This document shows, one piece after another, positions 10,941 through 19,872 of a stretch of 64,000 bases of DNA. Both the position numbers and the translations under genes were made by a program. The notes under the pieces were generated by a model. The model ran no database searches and was not told the origin of the DNA. It was given only the letters and a program-made list of their open reading frames with translations. The stretch lies in the NCBI RefSeq assembly GCF_028290625.1, contig NZ_JAQGJM010000011.1, positions 1-64,000 on the forward strand, given 5' to 3'. Every line of letters starts with the position of its first letter. Position 1 is the stretch's first letter. This stretch comes from Devosia sp. (GTDB lineage Bacteria > Pseudomonadota > Alphaproteobacteria > Rhizobiales > Devosiaceae).

Positions 10941-11870
10941 ATGGCCGATTCTGCCTTTGCCACCGATGAAACCGTTCGCGCCCAGATCAATCTCTGGCAG
11001 CGCGACCTCGGCTCCGTGCGCCGCCTGGCCGACAATACGCTCGAGGCCTATAGCCGCGATCTCGACCAGTTCCTGACCTTTCTCTGCGCCCACACCGGCG
11101 GCCCCGTCACCTTGACGACATTCCGAGAACTGCGCGGCGCCGACATCCGCGCCTTCATGGCCCAGCGCCGCAATGATAGCCTGGGCTCCCGCTCATTGGC
11201 CCGCGTCCTGTCCGCGCTCAAATCCTTTTTCCGCTTCCTCGAGCGCGAAGGCGTGGTCGCTACCGAAGCGCTCAACATCATCCGCACGCCCAAGTTGGCC
11301 CGCTCGCTGCCCAAGGCACTGACGGTGATCGAGGCGCGCAGTGTCACCACCGCCACGGCTGACCAGAATGAAGCCCCTTGGGTCGCCGCCCGCGACATGG
11401 CCGTACTCTCGCTGTGCTACGGCGCGGGCCTGCGCATTTCCGAAGCGCTGGCCGTCACCCGCGGCGATCTCGAAGACACAGCGCTCCGCGTCACCGGCAA
11501 GGGCGGCAAAATCCGCCTCGTGCCGCTGATCGACGCCGTTCGCCGGTCCATCGATACCTATCTCGAGCACTGCCCGTTCAAGCTTTGGCCCGAAGAGCCG
11601 CTGTTTCGCGGCATCAAGGGCGGCGTGCTGTCGCCGCGCCTGATCCAGCTTCGCGTCGTCAAGCTCCGCAGTGGGCTCGGCCTGCCGCCTTCGGCCACCC
11701 CGCATGCGCTGCGCCATTCCTTTGCCACCCACCTGCTCAGCCGGGGCGGCGACCTGCGCGCCATTCAGGAATTGCTCGGTCACGCCTCGCTGTCCACCAC
11801 CCAGATCTATACCGCCGTCGATACCGACCGCCTGCTCGACAGCTATCGCAAGGCCCATCCGCGCGGCTGA
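10941..11870 (+). CDS. xerC: Tyrosine recombinase XerC
   Basis: Resolves chromosome dimers at dif with XerD. The 309-residue protein has the N-terminal SAM-like core-binding domain (NTLEAYSRDLDQFLTFL) and the catalytic domain with Arg in GAGLRISEAL, Lys in GKGGKIRLVPL, HALRHSFATHLL, GHASLSTTQIYTAVD with the nucleophile Tyr. The start at ATG 10941 (MADSAFATDET) avoids an implausible extension to 10866. XerC is preferred over XerD because of the length and the usual neighbourhood with priA in this group. Confidence 0.92.
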   Translation: MADSAFATDETVRAQINLWQRDLGSVRRLADNTLEAYSRDLDQFLTFLCAHTGGPVTLTTFRELRGADIRAFMAQRRNDSLGSRSLARVLSALKSFFRFLEREGVVATEALNIIRTPKLARSLPKALTVIEARSVTTATADQNEAPWVAARDMAVLSLCYGAGLRISEALAVTRGDLEDTALRVTGKGGKIRLVPLIDAVRRSIDTYLEHCPFKLWPEEPLFRGIKGGVLSPRLIQLRVVKLRSGLGLPPSATPHALRHSFATHLLSRGGDLRAIQELLGHASLSTTQIYTAVDTDRLLDSYRKAHPRG

Positions 11871-12080
11871 ATTGATTAGCATCCTATTGGCTTTACAGTC
11901 GCGGCCGCGCAATGCTACCAAGCTGCCATGCACTCGTCCGCCAATCTCCTCCTTACGATCTGGCTTTCTGGCACCCTTCGGGCCCGGACCGAGCGCTGAC
12001 GACCTAAGCGATCATGTTCACCGGCCCGCCCTCGTGGCGCTCCGGTGTGCTACAGGCGGGTCCTTCCAGGACTTCACATA

Positions 12081-13022
12081 ATGTCATCGCCTGCCGCAGT
12101 CCCCAGCGCCACCGATCCCCTTGGCTATGCCTTCGCGGTTGGCGGGGCCATCCTGTTCTCGTCAAAATCCATCCTGATCAAGCTCGCTTATGCGCAGGGC
12201 GCGCCGACAGAGACCCTGCTCGCCTTGCGTATGCTGGTGGCGCTGCCGGTCTATGTGGTCATCTTTTTCGTGCTACTGCGCCGCCAGCCCGAACTGAGGG
12301 CCAAGCTGACGCCGACCCTGGTGCTGCCCGCCATGGCCACCGGCATCCTGGGCTATTACGTTTCCAGCTATCTCGATTTCGCCGCGCTGAACTACATCAC
12401 CGCCCAATATGGACGGCTGGTGCTGTTCACCTATCCGTTCTTCGTGGTGCTGTTCGGCGCGCTGTTTTTCCGCGAAAAGTTCGACTGGCGCATCGTGCCC
12501 GGCATGCTGGTGGCCTATGGGGGCATCGTGCTGATCTTCGGTTGGAGCTTTTTGGACCAGCCCGACGGCCTGCTGCATGGCACGTTGCTGGTGCTGACTG
12601 CCGCCGTCACCTTTGCCTTCTATCAATTGTTCGCCAAGGGCCGCATGCGCCAGATGGGCACGGGCCTGTTCACCTGTATCGGCATGTCGACCGCGGCCGT
12701 CTGCGCCATCGCCCAGAGCATGGTCATCGGCGGCCCCGATGCCTTCGTTCATCTGCCGCACATGGTGTGGGTCTATGGACTAGGCCTGGGCGTGTTTGCC
12801 ACCGTGCTGCCGTCGTTCCTGATGAATGCTGCCATCGCGCGGATCGGGCCACGCGCCAATTCCTCGACCGCGGCCTTCGGCCCGATCGTTACAATTGCCT
12901 TTGCCGTAGTGTTTTTATCGGAACCATTTACGGTCTTCCATGCCGTCGGAACTGCCTTAGTCATCCTGGGTTCAGTAATGTTCAGCCATGCAGAGCGTCA
13001 GGAAAGAAACCGCCAAGTCTAA
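12081..13022 (+). CDS. EamA-family (DMT) transporter
   Basis: A 313-residue protein of about ten membrane helices, in two EamA repeats (residues about 15-150 and 165-300). It starts MSSPAAVPSATDPLGYAFAV and contains SSKSILIKLAYAQG at the first helix and RANSSTAAFGPIVTIAFAVV in the second repeat. Members export amino acids or other small metabolites; the substrate is not predictable. No operon partner; the repeat protein follows 84 nt later. Confidence 0.9.
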   Translation: MSSPAAVPSATDPLGYAFAVGGAILFSSKSILIKLAYAQGAPTETLLALRMLVALPVYVVIFFVLLRRQPELRAKLTPTLVLPAMATGILGYYVSSYLDFAALNYITAQYGRLVLFTYPFFVVLFGALFFREKFDWRIVPGMLVAYGGIVLIFGWSFLDQPDGLLHGTLLVLTAAVTFAFYQLFAKGRMRQMGTGLFTCIGMSTAAVCAIAQSMVIGGPDAFVHLPHMVWVYGLGLGVFATVLPSFLMNAAIARIGPRANSSTAAFGPIVTIAFAVVFLSEPFTVFHAVGTALVILGSVMFSHAERQERNRQV

Positions 13023-13106
13023 ATCTTTGGGACAAGGCTTTTGAGCGCCGCAAAGCCGCTGTAATGTGCAGCCAGGCCTTATGGACAGACCTTTGGGAGA
13101 ACATTG

Positions 13107-14636
13107 ATGATCGCTACCAGAAAGCTGCTGACGTGCACCTTGGCAGGACTTATCCTGTCCACGGGTCTGGCACTGCCGGCCTTTGCACAAAAGATCGGCG
13201 CACCGACAGCGCCCGCCACGACCGCGGCGACGACGGGTGACGTCGATTTCGGCGACGACAGCGGCCAGTGGCCCAAGGACAGTGAGTGCGACGACTCGCG
13301 CTTCGAAGGAAGCGGCATGGCCACCGAAATGGACGACAGCGCCATCAGCAAGGACGCCACCGACTGTAGCGCCGCCTTCGCCAAGGGCACCATCACCCTC
13401 AAGGACACTGGCACCGCCACCGACGCCCCCGTCGCCATCAACAATACCGATATCGACTTTGGCGACGACAGCAGCGAATGGAACAATGACGGCGAGTGCG
13501 ACGATCCGCGCTTCCAGGGCACCGGTTCGGCCAGCGAACTGGTCGACGCCGACCTGATGAAGGACGCCACCGATTGCAAGGCCGCCTATGAGAAGGGCAC
13601 CATCACCCTCAAGGACACCGGCACTGCCACCGACGTCCCCGTCGCCATCAACAATACCGATATCGACTTCGGCGATGACTCCAGCGAATGGAGCAAGGAC
13701 GGCGAGTGCGATGACTCGCGCTTCGACGGCACCGGCATGGCCTCCGAAATGGACGACAGTGCTATCGCCAAAGACGCCACCGATTGCAGCGCCGCCTTTG
13801 CCAAGGGTACTATCACCCTCAAGGACGCCGGCACGACGCCGGTCGCCAATGCCGATGTCGAATTCGGCGACGACAGCAGCCAGTGGTCCAAGGATGGCGA
13901 ATGCGACGATCCGCGCTTCGAGGGCACGGGCTCGGCGAGCCAGTTGCTCGACGAAGACAAGTTGCATGACGCTACCGATTGCCAGGCCGCCTTCACCGCC
14001 GGCACCATCACCCTCAAGAACGACGGCACCGACGGCGGCGACGTTCCGGTTGTTGCCACCGGCGACATCGTCTTCGGCGACGATAGCGGCGAATACAACA
14101 ATGACCAGGAATGCGACGATCCGCGCTTCGAAGGTTCGGGCGTTGCCAGCGAGCCGGTTGCCGAAAACCGCATGCACGACGCCACCGACTGCAAGGCCGC
14201 TGTGGAAGCCGGCAATGCGACCATGAAGGCCGGCGAGACCAACGAAGCCAACGCCTTCGAATACGGCACCGACAATTCCAAATATGCCAATGACGGCGAA
14301 TGCGACGACAAGCGCTTCACCGGCACCGGCATGGACAAGAAGCTGCTCGAGGAAGACGTCTCCAACGACGCGACCGATTGCCGCACCATGGTGGAATCGG
14401 GCGCCCTGAGCATCATCCCGGTCTACGATCCCGCCTATCTCGCCGGCGCTCCCTATGACAGCAAGGGCATCAACTTCGGCGACAATACCTCGAGCTACGC
14501 CAATGACGACCAGTGCGACGACCCACGCTTCCAGGGCCCGGGCACTGCCTCGACGCTGCTCGACGGCGACCTCCGCCACGACCGCGACGACTGCAAGAAG
14601 GCGTATGAAGCCGGCACCGTCATCCTGATCGACTAA
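13107..14636 (+). CDS. Secreted protein of seven cysteine-containing repeats
   Basis: A 509-residue precursor with signal peptide ending PAFAQ. The mature protein is seven repeats of about 63-70 residues, each FGDDSSEWxxDGECDDPRF, GxGxASxLLDxDxxxDATDC, then AAxxxGTITLK. Each repeat holds two Cys, suggesting one disulfide per repeat, and dense Asp in the first third suggests calcium or other cation binding. The ATG at 13107 follows GGGAGA by 6 nt; a TTG at 13104 is in frame. I have seen related repeats in alphaproteobacterial secreted proteins but know no assigned function. A strong terminator follows. Confidence 0.85.
   Translation: MIATRKLLTCTLAGLILSTGLALPAFAQKIGAPTAPATTAATTGDVDFGDDSGQWPKDSECDDSRFEGSGMATEMDDSAISKDATDCSAAFAKGTITLKDTGTATDAPVAINNTDIDFGDDSSEWNNDGECDDPRFQGTGSASELVDADLMKDATDCKAAYEKGTITLKDTGTATDVPVAINNTDIDFGDDSSEWSKDGECDDSRFDGTGMASEMDDSAIAKDATDCSAAFAKGTITLKDAGTTPVANADVEFGDDSSQWSKDGECDDPRFEGTGSASQLLDEDKLHDATDCQAAFTAGTITLKNDGTDGGDVPVVATGDIVFGDDSGEYNNDQECDDPRFEGSGVASEPVAENRMHDATDCKAAVEAGNATMKAGETNEANAFEYGTDNSKYANDGECDDKRFTGTGMDKKLLEEDVSNDATDCRTMVESGALSIIPVYDPAYLAGAPYDSKGINFGDNTSSYANDDQCDDPRFQGPGTASTLLDGDLRHDRDDCKKAYEAGTVILID
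13242..14636 (+). repeat. Seven tandem coding repeats inside the secreted protein
   Basis: Units begin at 13242, 13452, 13662, 13857, 14067, 14256 and 14469. Units 1-3 are close at DNA level: the linker coding TATDxPVAINNTD is shared almost base for base between units 1 and 2, pointing to recent duplication. Units 5-7 are more divergent and unit 6 has an insert (IIPVYDPAYLAGAPYDSKG) after its core. Confidence 0.9.
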
Positions 14637-14656
14637 GCGGGCTGATCTCAAACGAC

Positions 14657-14690
14657 AAACGGCGGGACCCAGGTCCCGCCGTTTTTGTTT
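14657..14690 (+). terminator. Rho-independent terminator of the repeat-protein gene
   Basis: A near-perfect stem: AAACGGCGGGACC (14657-14669) pairs with GGTCCCGCCGTTT (14672-14684), followed by more T residues to 14690. It begins 20 nt after the stop codon of the seven-repeat gene. Confidence 0.93.
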
Positions 14691-14726
14691 CCGCCTTACT
14701 TACACCACCCATCGGGTCGTTTGAGA

Positions 14727-14842
14727 TTCATGTCAGGCTGGGTCGAAAACTGCGCTCTTCGAGAACCGGAGCGGAGCGTACTTAAGTACGTGAGCACCGG
14801 AAGCGCAGAAGAGCACAGTTTGCAGGCCAGCATGGCGTGAAG
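14727..14842. repeat. Long imperfect inverted repeat between two convergent genes
   Basis: Outer arms AAACTGCGCTCTTC (14747-14760) and GAAGAGCACAGTTT (14808-14821) pair with one mismatch. The centre is the perfect palindrome CGTACTTAAGTACG (14777-14790). Weaker pairing extends outwards (CAGGCTGG against CCAGCATGG). It fills the space between the terminator of the repeat protein and the stop of sdhB at 14844, so it may shape the 3' end of the sdh transcript. Confidence 0.75.
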
Positions 14843-14843
14843 A

Positions 14844-15626
14844 TCAAGCGGCCCGAGGTTCGACCATCATCTTCTTGATTTCCGCAATCGCCTTGGCCGG
14901 GTTCAGCCCCTTGGGGCAAACCTTGGCACAGTTCATGATGGTGTGGCAGCGATAAAGCTTGAACGGATCTTCCAGGTCATCCAACCGCTCGGTCTGGCTC
15001 TGGTCGCGCGAATCGATCAGCCAGCGATAGGCCTGCAGCAAAGCTGCCGGTCCCAGATACTTTTCCCCGTTCCACCAATAGCTCGGGCACGAGGTCGAGC
15101 AGCAGGCGCAGAGGATGCATTCATAGAGCCCGTCGAGCTTGGCGCGCTCGGGCACGCTCTGCGTCCATTCCTTGTCCGGCGCCGGCGTCGTGGTCTTGAG
15201 CCAGGGCTCGATGGCGCGGTGTTGCGCGTAGAAGTTCGACAGGTCCGGGATCAGGTCCTTGACCACCGGCATGTGCGGCAGTGGGTAGATCTTGATCGGT
15301 CCGCTGGAGTCATCCATGCCCTTAGTACAGGCCAAGGTATTCAGCCCGTTGATGTTCATCGAGCATGAGCCGCAAATGCCCTCGCGGCAGGAGCGGCGCA
15401 GCGTCAGCGTCGCATCGACCTTGTTCTTGATCCACAGCAGGCCATCCAGAATCATCGGCCCGCAATCGTCGAGATCGACGAAATAGGTATCGATGCGCGG
15501 ATTATCCTCGCTGTCCGGATTGTAGCGATAGATGTGGTATTCGCGCAGCCGCTTGGCGCCGGCCGGCTTGGGCCAGGTCTTGCCCTTTGCGGGCCGCGAA
15601 TTCTTGGGGAGCAGCAGCTCGACCAT
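14844..15626 (-). CDS. sdhB: Succinate dehydrogenase iron-sulfur subunit
   Basis: Carries electrons from SdhA flavin to ubiquinone. The 260-residue protein has the [2Fe-2S] ligands in CREGICGSC, and the ferredoxin-like domain with [17 protein letters not shown] and [17 protein letters not shown] for the [4Fe-4S] and [3Fe-4S] centres. Sequence and length are ordinary. It is the last gene of the cluster, separated from sdhA by three small genes. Confidence 0.98.
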   Translation of the reverse strand: MVELLLPKNSRPAKGKTWPKPAGAKRLREYHIYRYNPDSEDNPRIDTYFVDLDDCGPMILDGLLWIKNKVDATLTLRRSCREGICGSCSMNINGLNTLACTKGMDDSSGPIKIYPLPHMPVVKDLIPDLSNFYAQHRAIEPWLKTTTPAPDKEWTQSVPERAKLDGLYECILCACCSTSCPSYWWNGEKYLGPAALLQAYRWLIDSRDQSQTERLDDLEDPFKLYRCHTIMNCAKVCPKGLNPAKAIAEIKKMMVEPRAA

Positions 15627-15650
15627 CTCGGTATTCCCTAGTCCTGAAAC

Positions 15651-15944
15651 TCAGTAGTTCGGCTTGCAGATCTGGTTGCTGTGCGCGACGTAGTCGTTGT
15701 AGCGGACCGCATATTTCGGATCGAGCGTCTTGCCACCCATGGAGGCAATCACCACCGTCATGAAGTCGCTGTCGATCAGCTTGTCGGTCGCCTCGGCCTT
15801 GCAGGAGCACAGCGGCTCATCCTGCGCGATGCCCATGCAGGTGGCATGAAACTCGGCCTTCTGCTCCGAAGTCGGCGGCGCCGCCATCGCGGAACTCGCG
15901 CCCAGGCCCGCCAGCAACAGCCCGATAACCAACGCCGTCTTCAT
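15651..15944 (-). CDS. Small secreted cysteine protein in the sdh cluster
   Basis: The 97-residue precursor begins MKTALVIGLLLAGLGASSAM, a clear signal peptide with cleavage near MAA. The mature part has Cys in FHATCMG, LCSCKAE and NQICKPNY, so up to two disulfides. The domain is not one I recognise. It lies 24 nt upstream of sdhB and overlaps the DUF3052 gene by 4 nt, so it is translated from the sdh transcript. Confidence 0.75.
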   Translation of the reverse strand: MKTALVIGLLLAGLGASSAMAAPPTSEQKAEFHATCMGIAQDEPLCSCKAEATDKLIDSDFMTVVIASMGGKTLDPKYAVRYNDYVAHSNQICKPNY

Positions 15945-16372
15945 CTCAATTCCTTCCGGATCACCAATTTCAGGCCCGACCAGATCGCGTCGACCGCACA
16001 GACCTTCACATCCACCAGCCCGATCGGCAACATCACCTCGCGGATCGTGTCCTCGGTGATGTCGGTGGGCACCTTGCTGGCCTTTTTCGGCCAGCTCACC
16101 CAGATCGCCCCGTCCCGGTCGATACTATCCAGCAATGGTTTCGCGGCCGTCTCCAACTCATTCCGCGATGTCGTAAACCCGTGGATCACGTCATATCCCG
16201 GATCGCCATCGGTGAAGCTCGCCCACCCCGCCTGCGCCATCTCGACGAAATGCCGCGACACGCGCAGCGCATTCAGGCTCTCCGGCAAATTGATGAACAA
16301 CACCCGCTGTCCGTCCTTGAGCCCAAGCTTCTGCGCCAGCGGCGTGCCCGAATAACCGGCGGCCTCGCTCAT
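15941..16372 (-). CDS. DUF3052 family protein
   Basis: The 143-residue product begins MSEAAGYSGTPLAQKLGLK, the typical YSGTPLxxKLG opening of DUF3052, and ends with DGAIWVSWPKKASKVPTD and GLVDVKVCAVDAIWSGLK, also diagnostic. The function of the family is unknown; it is cytoplasmic by sequence. It overlaps the genes on both sides by 4 nt (ATGA junctions), showing tight coupling between sdhA and sdhB. The longer frame to 16561 lies inside the upstream gene and is rejected. Confidence 0.88.
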   Translation of the reverse strand: MSEAAGYSGTPLAQKLGLKDGQRVLFINLPESLNALRVSRHFVEMAQAGWASFTDGDPGYDVIHGFTTSRNELETAAKPLLDSIDRDGAIWVSWPKKASKVPTDITEDTIREVMLPIGLVDVKVCAVDAIWSGLKLVIRKELR

Positions 16373-16812
16373 CGCTCGGCCTTCTCGTAAACCGCGTCCT
16401 CGATCGGCTCTACTTCTGGCGGCGGGTCTATCCAGGCGCAGTTCTTCAGCGTTAGCTGTTTGCGGCCATCGAGCAGTATGTCGCAGCTGCTGGCCACGCC
16501 TTCGAAGTCCTGCCAGAATTTTTCGTCGTGGAAGGCGTACTGTCCTTCCGAGGTTGAGCACTGGGTCAGATCGTGTTGTGTGCTACAGATCACCTCCGTC
16601 ACCGCGCCCTCGACGCGACCCTTGAGGCACAACTGGGTGGACACCGAAACGCCGTTCTCGGCGGCCTCCGCCATGTACTCATCGCTCCAGCCGGTCTGGT
16701 TCCAGCAGCCTTGCATGGCTCGGGCCACTTCGGTCTCGCTCATGGGTGCGGCCACCGCTTGCGCGGTGCCCGCTATCCCCATCACCAAGACCAAAGCCGC
16801 CCCAATCCGCAT
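16369..16812 (-). CDS. Secreted protein of unknown function in the sdh cluster
   Basis: A 147-residue precursor with signal peptide MRIGAALVLVMGIAGTAQAV. The mature part has six Cys (MQGCWNQ, TQLCLKG, EVICSTQ, LTQCSTS, SSCDILL, KNCAWID), consistent with a disulfide-rich periplasmic protein. I recognise no domain. It starts right after sdhA (stop of sdhA at 16814, start at 16812), so it depends on sdhA transcription. Confidence 0.75.
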   Translation of the reverse strand: MRIGAALVLVMGIAGTAQAVAAPMSETEVARAMQGCWNQTGWSDEYMAEAAENGVSVSTQLCLKGRVEGAVTEVICSTQHDLTQCSTSEGQYAFHDEKFWQDFEGVASSCDILLDGRKQLTLKNCAWIDPPPEVEPIEDAVYEKAER

Positions 16813-16813
16813 C

Positions 16814-18628
16814 TCAATAAACGCGTGCCTTCGGCGCGATCTTCTTCAGATCAATCCCGCCTTGGTCAAACGGCGTCAGCGGGTCGACATGGACCGGACG
16901 ATAGCCCAGCGTCACGGCGCCGGTATCGGTATCGATCCAGCTCAGCGTGTGCTTGCGCCAGTTGACGTCGTCGCGGCTGGGGAAATCCTCATGCGCATGG
17001 GCGCCGCGGCTTTCGTGGCGGGCTTCTGCCGAAACCACCGTGACCATCGCATTGGCCATCAGGTTTTCCAGTTCCAGCGTTTCCACCAGGTCCGAATTCC
17101 AGATCAGCGAGCGATCGCTAACCCGCACGTCGGGCAGTTGGCCATAAATTTCGGTCATCCGCTTGACGCCCGACTGCAGCGACTCCGAGGTGCGGAACAC
17201 CGCGGCATCTTCCTGCATGGTGTGCTGCATGGCGTCGCGCAGAGCCGCCGTCGGCTTGGTGCCATTGGCATTGCGCAGCCGGTCGAACCGCGCCAGGATC
17301 TTCTCGTCCTGTGCCGGATTGATCGCCGGGATCGGCGCCGAGCGGTCCATCACCACACCGGCCCGCAGCGCAGCGGCGCGGCCGAACACCACGAGGTCGG
17401 TCAGCGAATTGGAGCCCAGGCGATTGGCGCCATGCACCGAGGCGCAGGCGGCTTCGCCCACGGCCATCAGCCCCGGCACGATCGCATCGGGGTTTTCCGG
17501 CGTCGGATTGAGCACTTCGCCATGATAATTGGCCGGGATGCCGCCCATATTGTAATGCACCGTCGGCAGCACCGGGATCGGCTCGCGCGTCAGGTCGACG
17601 CCGGCAAAAATCTTGGCCGATTCGGTAATGCCCGGCAGGCGCTCATGCAGCACTTTCGGATCGAGATGATCGAGGTGCAGGTAGATGTGGTCCTTCTTCG
17701 GGCCCACGCCGCGCCCTTCGCGAATTTCCAGCGTCATGCAGCGGCTCACGACGTCGCGCGATGCGAGGTCCTTGGCATTGGGCGCATAGCGCTCCATGAA
17801 GCGCTCGCCTTCGGAGTTCGTCAGATAGCCGCCCTCGCCACGGGCGCCTTCGGTGATCAGCACGCCAGCGCCATAGATCCCGGTGGGATGGAACTGCACG
17901 AATTCCATGTCCTGCAGCGGCAGTCCGGCCCGCGCCACCATGCCATTGCCGTCGCCGGTGCATGTGTGGGCGGAGGTCGCCGAGAAATACGAGCGGCCAT
18001 AACCGCCGGTGGCCAAAACCGTGGTCTTGGCGCGGAAGCGATGCAGCGTGCCGTCATCCAGCTTCCAGGCCATCACGCCCTCGCAGGCGCCGTTCTCGCC
18101 CATGATCAGGTCGAGGGCAAAATATTCGATATAGAACTGCGCATTGTGGCGCAGGCTCTGGCCATAGAGCGTGTGCAGAATGGCGTGGCCGGTACGATCG
18201 GCGGCGGCGCAGGTGCGCTGCACCGGCGGGCCATCGCCATATTCGGTCATGTGGCCGCCAAACGGGCGCTGATAGATTTTGCCAGCTTCGGTGCGCGAGA
18301 ACGGCACGCCGTAATGCTCGAGCTCATAGATGGCGGCCGGGGCTTCTCGCGCCAGGTATTCCATGGCGTCGTTATCGCCCAGCCAGTCCGAGCCCTTGAC
18401 GGTATCGTACATGTGCCACTGCCAGCTGTCGGGACCCATATTCTGCAGGGACGCCGCGATGCCGCCCTGCGCCGCGACAGTGTGCGAGCGGGTGGGAAAT
18501 ACCTTGGTGATGCAGGCGGTATTGAACCCCTGCTCGGCCATGCCCAGCGTAGCGCGCAGCCCGGCGCCGCCGGCCCCCACCACCACGACATCGAATTCAT
18601 GGTCGATGATCTCGTATGCAGAAGCCAC
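16814..18628 (-). CDS. sdhA: Succinate dehydrogenase flavoprotein subunit
   Basis: Oxidises succinate to fumarate with covalently bound FAD. It has the dinucleotide motif [16 protein letters not shown], the covalent FAD histidine in [14 protein letters not shown], and the substrate-binding region [16 protein letters not shown] use GTG at 18628, four bases after the sdhD stop, giving 604 residues starting (V)[12 protein letters not shown]. An ATG at 18670 would run into sdhD. The C-terminus ends [11 protein letters not shown] as in other alphaproteobacteria. Confidence 0.97.
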   Translation of the reverse strand: MASAYEIIDHEFDVVVVGAGGAGLRATLGMAEQGFNTACITKVFPTRSHTVAAQGGIAASLQNMGPDSWQWHMYDTVKGSDWLGDNDAMEYLAREAPAAIYELEHYGVPFSRTEAGKIYQRPFGGHMTEYGDGPPVQRTCAAADRTGHAILHTLYGQSLRHNAQFYIEYFALDLIMGENGACEGVMAWKLDDGTLHRFRAKTTVLATGGYGRSYFSATSAHTCTGDGNGMVARAGLPLQDMEFVQFHPTGIYGAGVLITEGARGEGGYLTNSEGERFMERYAPNAKDLASRDVVSRCMTLEIREGRGVGPKKDHIYLHLDHLDPKVLHERLPGITESAKIFAGVDLTREPIPVLPTVHYNMGGIPANYHGEVLNPTPENPDAIVPGLMAVGEAACASVHGANRLGSNSLTDLVVFGRAAALRAGVVMDRSAPIPAINPAQDEKILARFDRLRNANGTKPTAALRDAMQHTMQEDAAVFRTSESLQSGVKRMTEIYGQLPDVRVSDRSLIWNSDLVETLELENLMANAMVTVVSAEARHESRGAHAHEDFPSRDDVNWRKHTLSWIDTDTGAVTLGYRPVHVDPLTPFDQGGIDLKKIAPKARVY

Positions 18629-18632
18629 GGCG

Positions 18633-19025
18633 CTAACCCCAGAAGACCAGTTTGAGGATCGAGGCGACACCAGCCGCCGCGATAACGATGCAGAACATGG
18701 TATTGAGCATCATGAGGAGGCTATAGACGCGCCCGGCGAAGTAATCCTCGAGCACGTCGCGCATGCCGTTGCGCATGTGCACCGTGGCGATCACCAGCAG
18801 CACGGCCAGCGGAATGCCGATCCACCCATTGCCGATGGTCGCCACCATATCGGCGCGATCCTGCCCGGCCAGTTTCATCACCACATAGAGCAGCAGGATC
18901 AGGAAGACGATATTGATCGCCCCGGTGGTGCGCTGGATGATGAAGTGACGCGTGGAGGCTTTGGCGTCGCCGTATTTGCTCTTGGGATTGGCGATGACGT
19001 CGCGGGTAATGATCTGTTCGCGCAT
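18633..19025 (-). CDS. sdhD: Succinate dehydrogenase membrane anchor subunit
   Basis: Together with SdhC forms the quinone- and heme-binding membrane anchor. The 130-residue protein (start [18 protein letters not shown]) has three membrane helices and the anchor motif [14 protein letters not shown], in which the first His is a likely heme ligand. Its ATG overlaps the TAA of sdhC by one base. The longer frame to 19187 lies within sdhC. Confidence 0.94.
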   Translation of the reverse strand: MREQIITRDVIANPKSKYGDAKASTRHFIIQRTTGAINIVFLILLLYVVMKLAGQDRADMVATIGNGWIGIPLAVLLVIATVHMRNGMRDVLEDYFAGRVYSLLMMLNTMFCIVIAAAGVASILKLVFWG

Positions 19026-19411
19026 TATGCCACCCACACGAAAAGGGTCCAGATCGCCAGTGTCAGCACGACAGAGAGGACAAGATTGGCCCAGGCCAGC
19101 ATTTCGCGCTGCCCCGGCTCCATGCCCTGGATGAAATCCCAGATGAAATGGCGGATGCCACCCAGCATGTGATGCACCAGGCTCCACGTGTAGAGGAACA
19201 GCACCAACTGGCCGAACCAGCTGCCATAGACAGTGTTGACCACATCGAGCGGCCCCTGCCCCCAGGCGGCGGCGGCCAGCCAGATGACGAGGAACGCGGT
19301 GCCGGCATAATTGGCAATGCCGGTGGCCCGATGCACGATCGACATCGTCATCGTGATGGTCCAGCGGTAAATCTGCAGGTGGGGAGATAGAGGACGGGGT
19401 CGAACCGACAT
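19025..19411 (-). CDS. sdhC: Succinate dehydrogenase cytochrome b556 subunit
   Basis: A 128-residue, three-helix anchor protein. It starts MSVRPRPLSPHLQIYRWT (the usual RPLSPHLQIY opening), followed by SIVHRATG for quinone binding and HHMLGGIRHFIWD with the heme-ligating His. It is the promoter-proximal gene of the cluster. Confidence 0.97.
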   Translation of the reverse strand: MSVRPRPLSPHLQIYRWTITMTMSIVHRATGIANYAGTAFLVIWLAAAAWGQGPLDVVNTVYGSWFGQLVLFLYTWSLVHHMLGGIRHFIWDFIQGMEPGQREMLAWANLVLSVVLTLAIWTLFVWVA

Positions 19412-19531
19412 AGGGCCTCGCTGTTACGCGGCGGGGCGCCGCTACAGTTTGGAATGGTTCGAGACTTCTAGCCCCGCAATGTTACAAAATCAAAGCCGTA
19501 AAACGCATGGCGCCATAAACTTTGGCCGCAA

Positions 19532-19669
19532 TCAGCGCGACGCGAAGTCCAGGCCCAAGGCTGAGGCCGAAATCGGCGGCAATTCGGCGCTCTGCACCGG
19601 GGCGTGGACCCATAGGTTCATCAGCAGGGTGAAAGCGGCGATGCCGATGGCGGATGCAAGATAGTCCAT
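19532..19669 (-). CDS. Short 45-residue membrane or secreted peptide
   Basis: A short frame of 45 codons starting at 19669: MDYLASAIGIAAFTLLMNLW, then VHAPVQSAELPPISASALGL and DFASR. GGAGAA stands 6 nt before the ATG. The N-terminal half is one hydrophobic segment that could be a signal anchor. It lies 120 nt upstream of sdhC on the same strand, so it may be on the same or a separate transcript. I know no family for it. The longer overlapping frame at 19482-19751 is low in protein character. Confidence 0.45.
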   Translation of the reverse strand: MDYLASAIGIAAFTLLMNLWVHAPVQSAELPPISASALGLDFASR

Positions 19670-19872
19670 GAAATTTCTCCGGGATGTGGCGCCACCAGCC
19701 GCTATCGCCGGGTCGCCGTGATGTTGGCCCTCCTACAAAGCCGCGCCCCACCCCGGCGTGAATTGCGCGTTAAGTTTGCATTCATGCGCTCACCCGCCTT
19801 GCACGCCCCGCACTTGTCGGCCGCCGCCAAGCCTGCCATTGGCATGGGCGGCGAAGACGCGAGAGGGCGGAC

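Noticed and set aside
12972..14651. 559-codon frame antisense to the repeat protein
   Set aside because: The sense strand has a signal peptide, Shine-Dalgarno site and periodic Cys repeats; the antisense frame merely mirrors the repeats.
19482..19751. 89-codon frame over the short peptide before sdhC
   Set aside because: Low protein character (Arg, Gly, Pro, His); the shorter 45-codon frame in another phase has a ribosome-binding site.
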